Source: Planctomycetota bacterium
GTDB taxonomy: Bacteria > Planctomycetota > Planctomycetia > Pirellulales > Pirellulaceae
Direction: 5' to 3'
DNA length: 64,000 nucleotides
Assembly (NCBI GenBank): GCA_016872775.1
Contig: VGZA01000002.1
Location: forward strand, 1-64,000
Of this stretch, positions 24,733 through 39,700 are shown piece after piece. Both the position numbers and the translations under genes were made by a program. A model generated the notes under the pieces. It was not told where the DNA came from, searched no databases, and saw only the letters and a program-made list of their open reading frames with translations. Positions within the stretch are counted from its first letter, which is position 1. Each line of letters opens with the position of its first letter.

Positions 24733-27700
24733 CTATTCGAACCAGCGGTCGAGCGCGGAATCCACGGAATCCTCCCTGCGATTCCTGACAACATCATGAA
24801 CCAAATCGTCGAGCAAATCGTCAATGTCGCCCAGGCGAGACGCAGGCCCGGCGGCTGCTCGAAGGTTCCATCGGTCAGCGGCAGAATTGGCGATCAACGA
24901 AGCCGGCAGTGCTGGTGTCGTTTCGGCGACCTGAACCGATCGTTCCGATCCGATAAACATCGCTCGCGGATCCGCCAGCAACTCCATTCCATCGATATTG
25001 TTGGCCAGCACGTCGAACGCCGTGAATGCCCCCGCGGCTTCGCCTTCGCCGGACGGCGGCAGCGAATTCAGATAGTTGATCACCAACAACGCGTCGATCG
25101 GGAAGATATTGCCATCGCCGTCGACATCGTAGAACGGCGGAGGATTGCCCGGCAGAGGCAGGGGACCCGCGCCGTCCCGATTGATCTTGTTGATCACCAG
25201 CAACGCATCGATCGGTTCGACTGCTCCACTGTTATTGACATCCAATCGATCGCGGGAATTTTGCCACGCGGGCGGCGCCTTGGCGACATCCACCGTGACC
25301 GTGGCCTCGTTGGAACTGCTGCCCGCATTGTCCTTGACCAGGTACCGGAACGATACCGTGCCCACAAACTTCGTCGTTGGCGAATAGGTAATCGTACCGT
25401 CACCATTGACGGTCACCGAACCGCTCGCTGGCCCCGAACCGGTGTTGTACGTCACCGTCGCGGGATCGAGTACGCCATCCACGTCAAAGTCGTTGTTCAA
25501 CACCGGTATGATCAGCGGAGTTCCCTGGATCGTGGAGGCTGAATCATTGAGCGCCACGGGCAATTCATTCACATTATTTACCGTAATCGTTACGGTCGCT
25601 TCCTTAGAGAAAAGCACCCCATCAAATACCTTGTAGGCAAACGTGACGTTGCCAAAGAAGTCGCGAGTCGGTGTGTAGTCGAACGTTCCATCGTTGCGGA
25701 AGACCAGCGCGCCGGTCGCTGGATCACTGACCTTGATCGCCGTTATTTTGTCGCCGTCGACATCAAAATCGTTGCTCAACACCGACTTGAATGTCTTCGA
25801 AGTGTCTTCGTCCATCGTGTAGCTCGTACCCGAATCGTTCACGGCCACCGGGGCATCGTTGACCGGTGTCACGATGACAGTGACCGTGCCCTCCGAACTC
25901 TTCGGATCGGCGAAGCCGTTCGTCGTACCATTGTCGGTCACAACATAGGTAAACGTATCGGTACCGGCAAAGTCGGCCGCCGGGGTATAGGTGATGACTC
26001 CGGACTTCAGGGCCACCGTCCCTCCCTTGCTGCTGGAGGAGCTTACCGAACTCAAGGTCAATGTCTGCGACGACTCGTTCGCCGGTCCTGTCGTATCGTT
26101 GGTCAACAGTGTCGAGGCATTGAACGACAAAGCGATGTCCTCGGTTGTGGAACGGTTATCGTTCAAGGCGATCGGAGGATCGTTCACCGCCGTGACCGTG
26201 ACGCTGACCGTGCCCTTGGTCGCCTTGCCGTCAAAGTTCCCGTTCGTCGTCCCGTCGTCGGTAACGGTATAGGTGAAGGAATCGGTCCCGAAGAAATCGG
26301 CGGGAGGCGTGTACGTTACCTTGCTGCCCACCAACGACACGGTTCCACCCGATGTACTCACCGCGTCCACTGCGGTAACGGTCAGCGTCTGCGTATTCTC
26401 ATTCGCCGGTCCCGCCAGATCATTGGCCACCAGGTCGGCCGTATTGATCACCGCGGCGATATCCTCCGGCGTAGCGAGCTTGTCCAGGGTAGCCACGGGC
26501 AGATCGTTCACTTCGCTGACCGAGATCGTCACCGTTGCCGTCGAACTATTCGGACTTGCCTTGCCGTTCGTAGTGCCATTGTCGGTCACGGTATAGACAA
26601 ACGTATCGATACCATTGAAGTTCGCCACTGGCGAGTAGGTAATCACGTTGGTTGTCGTATTCAGCAGCACCTTGCCGCCTTGCGTCGACGTGGCAGGCAC
26701 CGCGGTCACTCGCAAAGTCTGCGTGAGCTCGTCGACTGCGGTAACCGGCCCTGGAGCGTCGTTCTTCTCCAAGGTCCCCGCGGCGATCGTCAAAGCGGTA
26801 TCCTCGACCGCCGTCACCAAGTCATCCGCGGCAACCGGCGCATCGTTGACTTCCGTGACGGTCACCGTCACAGTTCCAACGGCCGTTCTGGCGTCCGCCG
26901 AAGCGTTGGTCGTCCCGTTGTCCCTGACCACATAAGTGAACGTGTCGGTACCGACAAAATCGGCTGCCGGAGTAAAGCTGATCTTTCCTCCCACAGCGGA
27001 CAACGAAACTGTCCCACCCTTGCTGCTGGTGGAGCTGACACTGATCACCGTCAGAGTCTGTTTGGATTCGTTCGCGGGCCCGGCAGCGTCGTTCGTCGTC
27101 AGATCCACGCTGTCCAAGCTGAGCAACGTGTCCTCGGCCATCGATCGCGCGTCTCCGGTCGGAACAGGATCGTCGTTTACTTCATTGACAATGATCCGCA
27201 CGGTTCCCACGGACGATAATGCCGGATTACCGTTATCGGTCAGTTCGTAGGTGAAGCTGTCGGTCAAGCCTGTGTCGACCGAATTAAAGTCCTTGGCCGG
27301 CGTATAGATCACGTTCGAACCCACGATCACAACTTTTCCGCCTTGCGACGAAGCCGCGCTGACGTTGGTGATCGTAATCGTCTGGCTCGTTTCCGGATCG
27401 GCGGTGCCGACCGGAGCGATCGGGCCTGGAGCGTCGTTCGTCAGCAGGCTCGCCAGACTGATGGTGCGCGACGTATCTTCCGTAGCCGTTTCGTTATCGA
27501 CCCCCGCGATCGGCGCGTCGTTGACGGCGTTCACCGTCAACGTGACAGTCGCTCTCGACGTCTTGGGATCGGCCTTGCCGTTGGTCGTTCCATTATCCGA
27601 AATTGTGTAGGTGAACGTATCGGTACCGTTGAAGTTGGCGGCTGGAGTGTAAATCACCCCCGTACCTGTCAACTGCACACTACCGCCGCGGGCACTGCTG

Positions 27701-30700
27701 CCGCTGACTGACACGATCGCGAGCGTCTGCGAGTTTTCATTGGTGGGACCTCGCGAATCGTTCTGCAACAGCCCCGTCGTGGATAACGTCAACGACTTGT
27801 CCTCGTCCAATACCCCTTTGTCGTCGGCGGCGGTCGGCGCATCGTTCACTTCGGACACAGTCAAGGAAACCGTACCGGTCGCCGACAAATTGAAGACGTT
27901 GCCCGCCGTATTGTCGTCGGTAATCGTGTAAGTGAACGTATCGGGACCGAAGAAGTCGGCCGGCGGCGAGTAAGTGATCTGGCCGCCACTGATCGATACC
28001 TTGCCTCCCTGGATCGACGTCGCGCTGACCGAGACGGTCAGAACCTGGGAACTCTCGTTGGCAGGTCCGGCCGAATCGTTAGTCAGCAGGTCCGCCGAGT
28101 TGATCAGGAGATCCGTATCCTCCGCCGTGCCAGAAAAATCATCCAAGACGGTCGGGGCATCATTGATCGGCACTACCGTCACAGTGACGGTACCGGTCGC
28201 CGAACGAGGATTGACAGCACCGTTCGTCGTCCCGTTGTCGGCCACGGTGTAAGTAAAGGTATCGGTACCGTTGAAGTCCTTCGCCGGTGTGTAGATCACC
28301 TTGGTAATCTTGCCGCCCGACGTTGTCGTCGAGACCTTACCACCGTTAGGTGTTGTCGGGCTCAATGAAGTGATCGTCAGCGTCTGCCCGGTTTCGTCGG
28401 TCGCGGTAGCGGGTCCCGGCTTGTCGTTCGAGAGCAGCGTCGCCGGATCGAGAATCAGGACCACATCTTCATCGGTCGACACGAAATCGGTTGCAGGCAC
28501 CGGCGCATCATTGACTTCCGACACCGTGACGGTAACGGTTCCGGTCGCAGTCTGCGGGTCGAACACGCCGTCGGTAAATCCATCGTCCTCGATCACATAA
28601 GTGAACGTATCGGTACCCGTAAAGTCGGCCGCCGGCGTGTAAATCACGTTGGTGCCTTTGAGCTGCACCGAGCCGCCTTTAGCGCTGGTGGCGCTGACGG
28701 AGATCACCGTCAAGGTCTGCGCCGATTCCTGCACCGGTCCGGGCACATCGTTGGCAAGAAGCTTGGTGGCCGTGATCGTTACCGTCAGATCCTCCTTGGT
28801 GGCGGCCGTATCGTTGCCAGCCACCGGCGTGTCGTTCACCTCGGTCACCGTGATCGAAACCGTGGCGGTCTCGTTCGAGACCAAACCGGTCACATCCCGC
28901 AACCGATAGGTGAACGAATCGGGACCGAAATATTCGGCGTTCGGCACATAGGTGAACGAACCGTCGGTCTTATTGAAAACAAACGTCTTGGCGTTGACCG
29001 GACTGGAGAGCAGAATGACTTCGGCAATGGCATCGCCATCGGCGTCGAAATCCCCGTTCAAGACACCGGTCACTGCGGTAGTCGTCAGGGTACCATCCTC
29101 AGGCACGGAATAGTTATCATCGACCGCCACCGGTGGAGTTCCCGGCAGGACGTTGATGAAATAGTCTTCCACTTCTCCGCCCACCGCGACACCGCTGGAG
29201 GCGAGACCACCCGTCGTGCTGAGGCGGAACCGACCGTAGGTGGGTCCGGCTTTGGCATCGATCGGCGTCGAAACCTGGAAAGTAAATGTCCCGGCGGGCA
29301 CCGCTCGGCTGCGGGAAATCTGTTCGAACGGATCGAGGAAATCGCCGTCGCCGTTCCAATCCATCCAGGCGTCAAGGAAACTGGCGCCGGAAGTGTTGAT
29401 TGTCACGGGCGTCAGCAGTGTCAGCGGATTGAACGGGATATTCAATGGGCCGCCGAACGTCACGCCGTCGTCGCCGCCGTCTCCATTGGCGCTGGCTCCA
29501 GGAACTCCGTTCGCCTCGGTGGTCGGCAGTGCCGAACCGAGGAAGATCGCGCCGTCGACATACACCGCGTGCCGAGCTCCATCGTCGACGAATAACGTGC
29601 GATAACTGATCGGCGCGTCACCGTAATCGAGAATGGCGCCCGGCAACAAGATCGTAAAGCGGGTCTCGCCATCGACCTGATTCGATTGCAGCGCGTTACC
29701 GGCCAGATCGCGAATCGCGCCCAGTCGGAAGTTGTTGATGCCAGTGACGCTGGTCGCTCCATCGACAAAAATCGTCGACCCGCTGCGGGCCGAAGAGGTT
29801 ACGCCGTTAAAGCCAGCGTTGCTGACCGCGTTCTGGATCAACGCCGCGACCTCATTCGCCGAGTACGACGCGTTCACGAGCACAGGTACGGCCCCACCTT
29901 CGACGCCGGCAAATGTCAGTCCGACGGCGCCGGCGGAATCGACCACGTACGACGCAGTTTCGTTCAACTGGATCAGCCCCGCTCCGAGATAGGTCGGGTT
30001 CAACCCCAACCCGGAGGCGCGAATCACCGCGATAATCGAATTGCTGACCACATCGCGGTTCGACCCTGTGGTGTAGCTGATGCGGATATTTCCCGCGGTG
30101 ACGTTGTTATTGTTGTCCATCTCGAAAGTCTCAGTCACGCCACCCGTTATGATCGAGAACGCCTCACCGTCGGTGATTCCGGCGCCGTTCGGCACCTGGA
30201 TCGTGATCGCCGGAGTGACACCCGGCAGGCCATTCACCGTCAGTGTCGGCGCAAATACGGTATTGATCGTGTGGGCAGTCGTGCCGCCAAGGTGGACCAA
30301 ACCGCTGCCTAGATACCTCGTATCCGGCAACGCCAGACCGGCATTGCCAGCGATCAGCGAAGCGAACGTCCTGGCGATTTCCTCATTCGTCTGCGAGTAA
30401 CGGAATGGAATCGCGACGCGACCGGCGCCAACGCCGTCGCCCACACCGAGATCCTCGAATTCATAGCGTACGACCGTCGCGCCATTTGAAATGGTAATGC
30501 GATCGCCGTCGCTGACCCCGGTCGGAACACCCGTCCGCTTGAGCACGGAACTCTGCGGCACGGTTACGGTGTGATTCGATCGACTCCCAAGGTGAACCCG
30601 TCCATTGCCAAGATTGCGCGGACTCAGGCCGAGGTTTGCGGCCGACAGCGCGTTGGTGATCGCCGTCGCAATATCGTCCTGGGACTGGCCGGTCTGGAAC

Positions 30701-33700
30701 GGGATCGCCGTTGCGCCGAACGACACGTTGGTGTTACGGTCGAATTCAAACACAACCGTGGCCGACCCATCGCTGACGACAAACTGGTTGCCATCGCTAA
30801 TACCGCCGGTCCCCGCTCCCTCGACCGGAACTTCCAAAGCAAACGTCTGCGGCACGGTGAGGTTGTAGCCTGTTTCGAACTCGAACGTGACCGTACGTCC
30901 GAAGGCGTCCGAAACCTCGAATTGCGTGCCGTCGCTGATCGAGTTGCCGTCGGTCGCGGCGACGACGAATCGATCCTTGTTGTTCAGACTGATCACATAG
31001 CTGCTGCGATCGCGCCAGATGCCCGAGAGCGGCGTCAGTCGCAGGATCTGACTGGTCGCGTTATAGCCCATGACATAGTCGATGCCGTTCCGCAGGAACT
31101 GGCCATCGCGCGTCACCGTGACGGCGTCGGCGGCGATCGTCGTCGCATCCACGCCCACGCCCTCGAACGGGCTTAACGGTCCGAGACCGTCACTGAGCAA
31201 CAGTTCGAATCGTTCGATGATTCCCGCGGTCAACTGTACGATCGTGAGCCGCGGATCGATGTCGATATTGTGCGGATCGTTATCCGCCGGATTGATCAAC
31301 GAGACGAACGGACCGACGATGTCGGATCGTTCCACCGAGCCACGATCCTTGAAGATGTTGGTGCCAAGGCCCGGAGGCGGCGACGCCAGTGGATCGTCGA
31401 CCCGCAACTGACCGAACACGTCGCGATCCGGCGCCACGACGTTGGATTCCGGCATGCCAAGAGGCGCTTTCACACTGACGAAACCAAACCGATCCGGCAA
31501 CGTGTTGATTGAACTGTCAATCGCCAGGCTGCCGAACTGCAGGTAGTAGTTGTTCTTGGCCGGATCGAGGAACAATGCGTCGGCGGCCGAAAGCAAGATC
31601 GGGTTGCTTCCCAAGGTCGGGTTGCTGGTATTGTCCTTGAACAGCGTCGTACCAACGACCGTCGTCCGCGAAGTCCCATCGATCGAGATACTGGTTTCAG
31701 TACCGGCAATAATATTGTTGGTCAAGGTCGGGCTGGCATTATTCGCTACCTGAATGCCGATTCCCTGCGAGTTTTGATTGCCGACAATCGTATTATTGTT
31801 TTGATTGCCGACAATCGTATTATTGATGATCTTTCCGAACGGAACCACGGCAATCGGATCATTGGCCGGGTTGGGGTCGCCCGCGAACACAATACCGGCC
31901 TGTCCGAAATTGAAAATCAAGTTATTCGAAATTATCGCTCCGGGAACGAGTCGCTCGTTGTTCAGCGACGGGAAATTCACGGCAGAGCCCGGGTTCGGCA
32001 GGTCGGACCCCGACGAGCGAGCGCCGGATTCCACCCGGATGCCGGCCTGCGTGGCGTTGCGAATGATATTCGAAGCGATAATCACAGCGCCCTGACTTCG
32101 CTTCAAGTTGCGATCGCCAAGCCGATTCACATCCTCGGCACCGGCTCCAGTTCCGCCCGGCGCCGGGGTAACCGTCACGACATCCACACCGGTCACCAGA
32201 CCGGTTTGGACGTTGCCACTGATACTGACATAGCCCGATAGCGCTGCGCTGATGGTCACCGTACGTACGCCATCATCGGGTGTCTCGTCCACCGTATTGA
32301 TATTGAACGTCGCCGTCGTGGCGTTTGCCGGAATATCCACGAACGGATCGACGGTGAGTTCGCTCGGGTCACTGCTGAACAGGAACACGCGTTGCCCAAA
32401 TGGCTGCGATATTGATAGCGTAATCGTTCCGGTCGCCGCATTGGGACCGGTATTCTCCGGCAAGGTACTCACCGGAATGTCCAGGAACAGGAACTTGGTA
32501 CCATCGTCGTCGGTGACGTCGATCACGTCCGAGACACTCTTATACGTCACGCCAGCCACCGCCGTAACAAACACGGCCTGTGTCGAATCGGTGATCAGGT
32601 CATCGACGGCGTCGAGCTGCACATCGATGAACGACTGGCCGTTCGGAATCGTCACGGTAATGCTCGCAGCGGGACCGCCCGCGCCCTGCAGCAACAGTTC
32701 GGTCGCATCGCTGCTGGTGATTGTTACAACCTGATCGCCTTCGGTGATCGGTGTGCCGTCGGACTGAGTGCGACTGATTCGCGCCGTGGCGAATCCCGCT
32801 CCCCCGCCTTCGGAGACGCTGATAGGACCGATTTCCACAGTCAACTTGGCCTGATTCGGCACCTCCGTGCCACTCGTGATCCAGGCACCGCGCCCCATCA
32901 TTCCAATCACCAGCGCATCATCGGCCTCGTCGTAATCGAAATCCCAGACCAGCGTATTCGGCAACCCGGCGCCATAACGGCTCCAAGCATTAAACGGGTT
33001 GGGGCTGCCGCTGGCGAGGTTCGTGCGAGCGACATCGATATCGATTTTCGCGACGCCGTGCTGTCCGCCGACGAGCAACATGTCCAGGTTGCCCGACGAG
33101 CGACGCACGTACTGCAACTGCCTGTACTCGCCGATAATCTTGGACAGACCGCCGGCTTGCGCAGGATCTCCGGCGATCTCGATCCAAGATCCGCCCTCGT
33201 TCTCCGACATGTAAATGTTGTCTTTGTCAATGACAAAGACAACGCCATAATCATCCGGGTCGATGACGACATCCGTGATACGATCGGTCTGACCGGTGTG
33301 GATGTTGGCGAATCCCTGGCTGGGCAGCGGCGACGTGCCGAGGCCAAATTCGCGGAAGAAGACGTTCTGTCCGGCCACGACCCACAGCACGGCGTCGTTG
33401 GCGACGCCATTCTTGAATCCGCCGAAGGACATTTGCTGGATTTCCTGGCCGAGGTTGATCTGCCTGACGGTATCGCCGCGGTCATTTGACTCGTAGAGGA
33501 AGTTGACACCGCCGATGACCAGTTTTCGCTGGTCAACGACGTTCAGTTCAATCGGCGTTCGGAACTGTTCGAGAATGCTCGACCCGCCGCCGACAAACTG
33601 CAACGGCAATGAGCCCGACAGACCGGGGACAATGACGACGTTGTTATTGGCATCGTAGACCGTCCGAGTAAACGCCATGCCGTTGATATAGCGCGGGATG

Positions 33701-36700
33701 ATCTGAGCCGGGTTACTCAGCAGTTCCGACGACTCGTAACGGATCGACAGATCGGGCAGCGAGGTATCGTCGACGGCCGTGTCCCCACCGCTGTGGACCT
33801 TCACGGTTCGCCAGATCTTGGAACCCGACTCGACTTGTTCCACCGTGCCGGTATTCAGCGCGCCGCCGATGATGACGTTCGAAATCGAGTCGTAAGAGAT
33901 ATCGTGGAATTGGGTCGCCTGCATGTTGCCGTTCAGCGAGAACCAATCGCCGGTGTTTGTCTTGGGCAACGTGCGCCGGTAGATGCCTCCATCGTCCAGT
34001 TGGATCATATGGTTCAGCGCGTCGAACGTGATGAATCGCGATCCGGAATGCGGCGCCGAATCATTGAACGTTCCGCCAGGATTCTGCGGATTGACGAACC
34101 CGGCGGGCGTCGCGCCCCAGGTGATTACGTTCGAGTTGGTGATATGCACGAATTGCCGAGGGTTGAGGCTGGCGGCGGGAATCCGCGCATCGCCACGGAA
34201 CAATCGACCAACGTAGTCAAACGCGCAGAAGTCGTTGCCGCGGGTCTCCGGCGCGGTCCGCGGTGGACATGGGTTCGTGCCAGCGGGCAAGTTGTAGCGA
34301 GGCACATACGGTATGTGTGAATCGGCCCCGATATACACGATGTTGGGATCGGTGGGATCCGCCGCCAACGTGAAATAGATGTCGCCGCGACCGCGCATGA
34401 AGATGTCGTCGCCAAAGGGAGTATCAAGGATCGCCATCGGTGTCCAGCCGTCCAGATTCTCCGGCGCCGGTCCCGATGGAGAGTCTGGGTCATACCAGCC
34501 CATGTAGCTCAACGATCGACCCGACGGATCAACAATCCCCAGGAAGAGTCGATGTCCGGCGAGGCGATCCGCATCTTTCGTGATCGCCAATCGGGCATTC
34601 GGCGCGGTTTGCAGGGCGGCATTGATGTCGCCCGGCCCCTCGTTGTCGGACACGTCGACCCAGGTGGCGCCACCATCCTCCGAACGGTAGACGCCGGCCT
34701 CGGAAACGTTGGTCGTCGATTCGTCCTCGCCCATCAAGGCATAGAGCCTGTTGGCATTGGTCGGATCTTGAACCAGGTCGAAAATCCGACCGTCCGGCAA
34801 GTTACGGCCGCGGAGCGGATCGAGGTTGTTCGGACCGACGATCAGACTCTGCGAGGGCCCGCTGATCTTGGTGAAGGTGAGTCCGCCATCGGTACTGCGG
34901 AACATTCCCGGAATGTGATTGAACGGCGCGGGGTTGGGCGGCGATGGAGGCGTAAAGTTGAGATTGTTGCCGGAAACCACGATGGTGGCGTTCGGGCCCG
35001 ATCCAATCATCGCAACGCGATCAATATTTACTTGCTGCAGGCCATTCGAGGAAACATGGTTTTCCACCGAGACGTGCAACGTGTAAGTCTCACCGGCAAG
35101 CAACTCGGTTCCCGTAACACCGCCGATCGCGCCGACCGAGGGGTACTTGCCAATACCGACGATGTAATCGCCCGGCGTTGCGACGACACAATCGATGAAC
35201 GGATCACGCCGAGAGGAACTGCCGAAATCGCCGTAGCTGATCGGCGAGTCGTCGTTGGAGCAGACCTGCCCCGTGAAGGCATCCCCGACGACGTTGCCGT
35301 CCGCATCGTAAAGGAACATCGCCATGTCGGGTTGCATGTGCGTATCGAGCGAAACATGCAGGGTATAGGTCTCGCCAAACAACAGCGGCGTCCCGTTGGG
35401 ATTGGCGGCATCCGCCGGCCCCGCCACCAGAACGGCATAGCGCCCGGGCGCGGGAAATACGCAGTCGACGAACGAGTTGAGATTGGTGGTACTGCCGTCC
35501 TGGCCGAAGCTGGTCGAGGAATTGTCGTTGCGGCAGGGAATGTTCGTATTGAGATCGCGCACCACAGCCCCGGAGGCGACATCGAAGATCGTAATGATCG
35601 TGTCGGCGGAGGTGGAGTCAATATCGAAGATGCCACGATCGGCCGCATTAAAGATCGTAAACGAATAGAAATGCAGTAGATCGTCGCCAAAGCCTTGAAC
35701 GGTAGTATGAGGAATCGTCGTCGACGTATTGGTTGTCGCGTCGCCGATATTCGGATCGAAATCCAGCAGTAACGGGTTCTCGTCCAGATCGCGAGCCGTC
35801 CCCAGCGTATCGTGCGGCGGCAGCGGTATCACTTCCTGCAAGGAAAGGTGCAGCAGGTACGAATCGCCGTTGGCCAACGGCTGGCCGGTAAGCCCACCAT
35901 TGGCAGCGACCGACGGTGAAGCGCCGACAGCGATCACAAACTGCCCGCTGCTCGGGAAAATACAGTCGATGAACGAATCGCTGCTGGCCCCTTCGATATT
36001 GGACGCCGGTGTATTGTCATTGACACACGGCTGCCCAGTCACCGCGTCCGTGACCACTTGATCGTTCAGCGGATCATAGATCGCGACAAAGGTGTCCGAT
36101 CCGACAGACTCGTCGATATCAATAATGCCACGATACCCGGCGCTTTCGACCACGAACGAGTAATAATCGTACGAGCCGTCTCCCAGCCCGCGGATCGAAG
36201 CATGTGGGATCGTCGTGGAGATATTGCCGACCGCATCCTCGATCAGCGGATGAAATTCCTTCGTGAATACGAATCCACTGGTATCTTGGGCTGTTGCGAT
36301 ACTGTCGTTGGGTTCAATCTCGTGTTCGGTGCGCGAGAACTCCTTGGCCACTCGCTCCATCGACACATGCAATGTGTAGGCGTCATCGGCACCCAGTGCA
36401 GCGCCGGTAAATCCGCCATCGACAGCGGATGCTGCCCCGCCGGCAACGCCAACGACATACCTGCCCCGCGCCGGGAAGACACATTCGACAAACGAATCGC
36501 GCACGTTCGCGCTTCCGCCAGCACCCGTCGTGATCGGCGAGTCATTGTTGTCGCACTTGAATCCGGTCGTGACATTGTAGACCACGTCACCCGTCACGGC
36601 GTTGAAAATCGCAACTCGCGTGTCCGTAACGCTGAACGGATTATCGATGTCAAAAATGCCGCGGTCACCCGCGCTTTCGACAGTAAACGTGTAATAGTCG

Positions 36701-39700
36701 TACGATCCATCCCCGTTACCGATCACGGTGATGTGCGGGATCCTTTCGGACTCGACGATGGCGGCGTTTAAATCAAGGCTCCAGGTCGCCAGTTCCAGTG
36801 TCTGGCCAGCCGTGGGAGAACTATTGTCCTCGACGTCGACCACTGTATTTTCCCCATGATCGATATCGAAGATCACGCGGGAATTGGGCACGGCCACATT
36901 CACGGAATAGTAATCAAACGAGTCCCCACCGGCCGGATCGATCGCGCCATAAGCCGTAACGTGCGGGATCGTCGTCGACGTATTGCTGTCGCGGTCGCCG
37001 ATGTCCTTGTTGAAACCCGTGCTCCAGGAGGCCATTTCCAGATCGGTGGGAGTCGCGATCGCGTCGTTCGGTTCGACTTCCACGACATAATTCGGAGCGG
37101 TCGACGCGGGACTGTTGCCGAGTTCGACCCAGGTCGCGCCTTTGTCCATCGAAAGCAACAGACCGGTCAGCGTCCCCCCTTCGTAATTGAAAGGATTTTT
37201 GCCAAGACCGGTCGCCAGCACGGTCGCCGATCGGCCGATCCCGGCCAGAATCACATTAGGATCGATCGTGTTCCTGGGATCGGGGTCAGCGCCGCTTCGA
37301 GCGAACGTCATGGCGCCGATCGACAGCGAATTTTCGTCGTCCGTCAGCGGTACCCAGATCGGGTCCCCAGACGTCGTGGTGGAATTGGTCGTCTTCCAGA
37401 TACCACCATTCGCTGTTCCAACGTAAATCACCTTCGCATCGTGTGGATCACCGATCGCGGCCTGGATGGCGCCGTTCACCTGGTTGTTGAGCTTGGTCGG
37501 CACACCCTTGATTAATTCCACTTGGGCTGACGTCAGGTTTTCCACCTGCCCGTCGATTGACGGCGACGGTCCCTGATCCACCCAGACGACCTCGTCCGGA
37601 TTAATCACATCGATCAGCTCATCGACCACCGTCAAGTTACGCAGGCCGCTGGTGAATCCCGGCGCGACCGCGACCATCAATACGGTCTGGTTGCCGTCCT
37701 TGATGATATCGTTGATCGCATTGACCGGCACCGTCACCGAATTCTGTCCCACCGGAATTACGGCGGTCGCGGCCACGGTTGCCTCGGACGGATCCAGCGA
37801 GCGAAGGGTGACCGTCAGCAGGTCGGTGGTCAGCGTATTACGGGTAATTGTCATGGTGGTGGCGGCATTCCCGGCACCTTCGGAAATCGACGCCGCGCCC
37901 AACGTCACCGTCAACGTCGCCGTCTCGTCGTCCAGAACATCGACACTGTCGCTGACGCCGGCATAACCGACGGCGCGTGGTTCGATCACGACCGTCTGCG
38001 GTCCGTCGGCGATCGTATCGTTGACTCCGCTGATCACAAACGTCGTGGACGACGCATTCACCGGAATGGTGACACCCGCGGGAATCGAGACTTGCGAGCC
38101 GTTGTGAATCGCCGTCAGCGACACATTCAGCGGCGACGTGGTCGCTCCCTCGCGCACCACGGTGGCGACGACCGATCCGTCTTCCTGGATCTGATCGACC
38201 GGGATAATCACAGTGACATTGAACGGCGTGCTGAGGAAATCGGCCTGGGTCGCGTGGTTCAAGTGCACGCGATTGCTGCCTTGGGTCGACGGGCTGGAAG
38301 TGTCGCGCAGGGTCACCGACGCGGAGATACCGAGTCGTCCCGCCTGATATTCATTATTGATCGCGTCGCGGATTTTCACCGCGATCTGGTCGTCACGATC
38401 CGACGCCAGGAACGGCACGCGCACATTCGTGCCGGTGAGGACGGCGTCCGTACTGAACTCGAAAACCATGTTGACCAGGCCGTCGTTGAGCGAGAAGGTC
38501 TGTCCCTCGGTGATCTGGCTGCCCGGAGGCGCCGTGAGCGAAAAGCTATCCGATTGCCGGTCGTTGGTGTCGAACGTCGTGAAGATCAGCGAGTCGGGCG
38601 CAATCGCGGAGATCGGCGAGCCGATTCCCGGTTCACCTCGAATAAAATCTTGCGCCCGGCGGATTTCCAACTCGTAGGGGCCCATCAGCGATTGTTTGGG
38701 AGCGCCAAAAACCGGATTGGTGGGCACATTGAAGAAAGTGTCGTTGTTGGTCGGCGCGGCGGTAACGATTTCGCCTCGCTCGGCGAACCCGACCAAGATG
38801 TCATCGATATACAGGCCCTCGAACTGATTGTTCTGGGCTCGACCCACATTGTTGGCCCCGACCCCCGCGGTGTCGCCGGGCAATCCTTCGGCCACGCCAC
38901 GACGAAGGGCGGTTCCGGCCGTGCTGAAGTCAAAACGGAACCGCAAGTTGGGCTCGCCGGAGTAATCGGCCAGATCGACGCGGACCTGCCGCCAGGTGCC
39001 GGTACTGTCGAACAGTTCCTGCACACGCTGATTGGGCGATGTCGTGTAGAGATCACGCGAGGTGCTGATAAAGGTGGGCAACTCGGCTGTCGGCTGAGCC
39101 GGCGTGATCGGCGACGACAACTGGGAGTTGTTGGTCGTGAGCTGTTCCCAGGTGACGCCATTGTCGCGGGAAACAAAGGTCCGAGCGCTGTCGCGGAACG
39201 CCCGCGAATTGAGATTCGCGCCTGCCGCGTTTTCCGTGTCCAGAAAGTACGTGTAATACAACGTAGGTTTGTCGGTGCGCGCGTAGCCCTTGAGGCTGAA
39301 CGACTGCGTAATCAGCGAACCATGGGCTCCGCCCGGGAGATTATAGGTATTGGCGATCTCGGTGTTCGTGCCGAGGTCCTGCTGCCAGGCGGGGCTGAAC
39401 ACGCCGTACTGCGTATCCGGACGCTGGTAACCGAGGTAGCTGTTGCCGTAGTCCTCGAAGCCGAAATACATGCTCACGCCGCCTTCCAGCTCCGATTGCG
39501 AGATCGTCTGCGTTCCCGCCGTGAACGTCCGCCCGAGATTCGCCGGATCGCGCGTATTGTCGAAGGCGTTGTTGATCCCGTGCCCCGCGTCGGTGCCGCG
39601 GGTGCGGGTGGGATGCCAGAGGTTGATATCCAGCGGCGAAAATGCCAGGCCCGTGGCGTTGTTGATGGTGGTGTTCATCGATGTGGCATCGTTGGTGCCG

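Noticed and set aside
25280-29136. Repeat array as a CRISPR or non-coding satellite
   Set aside because: The repeats are about 300 bases long, are conserved only at protein level and keep one frame. They are protein modules.
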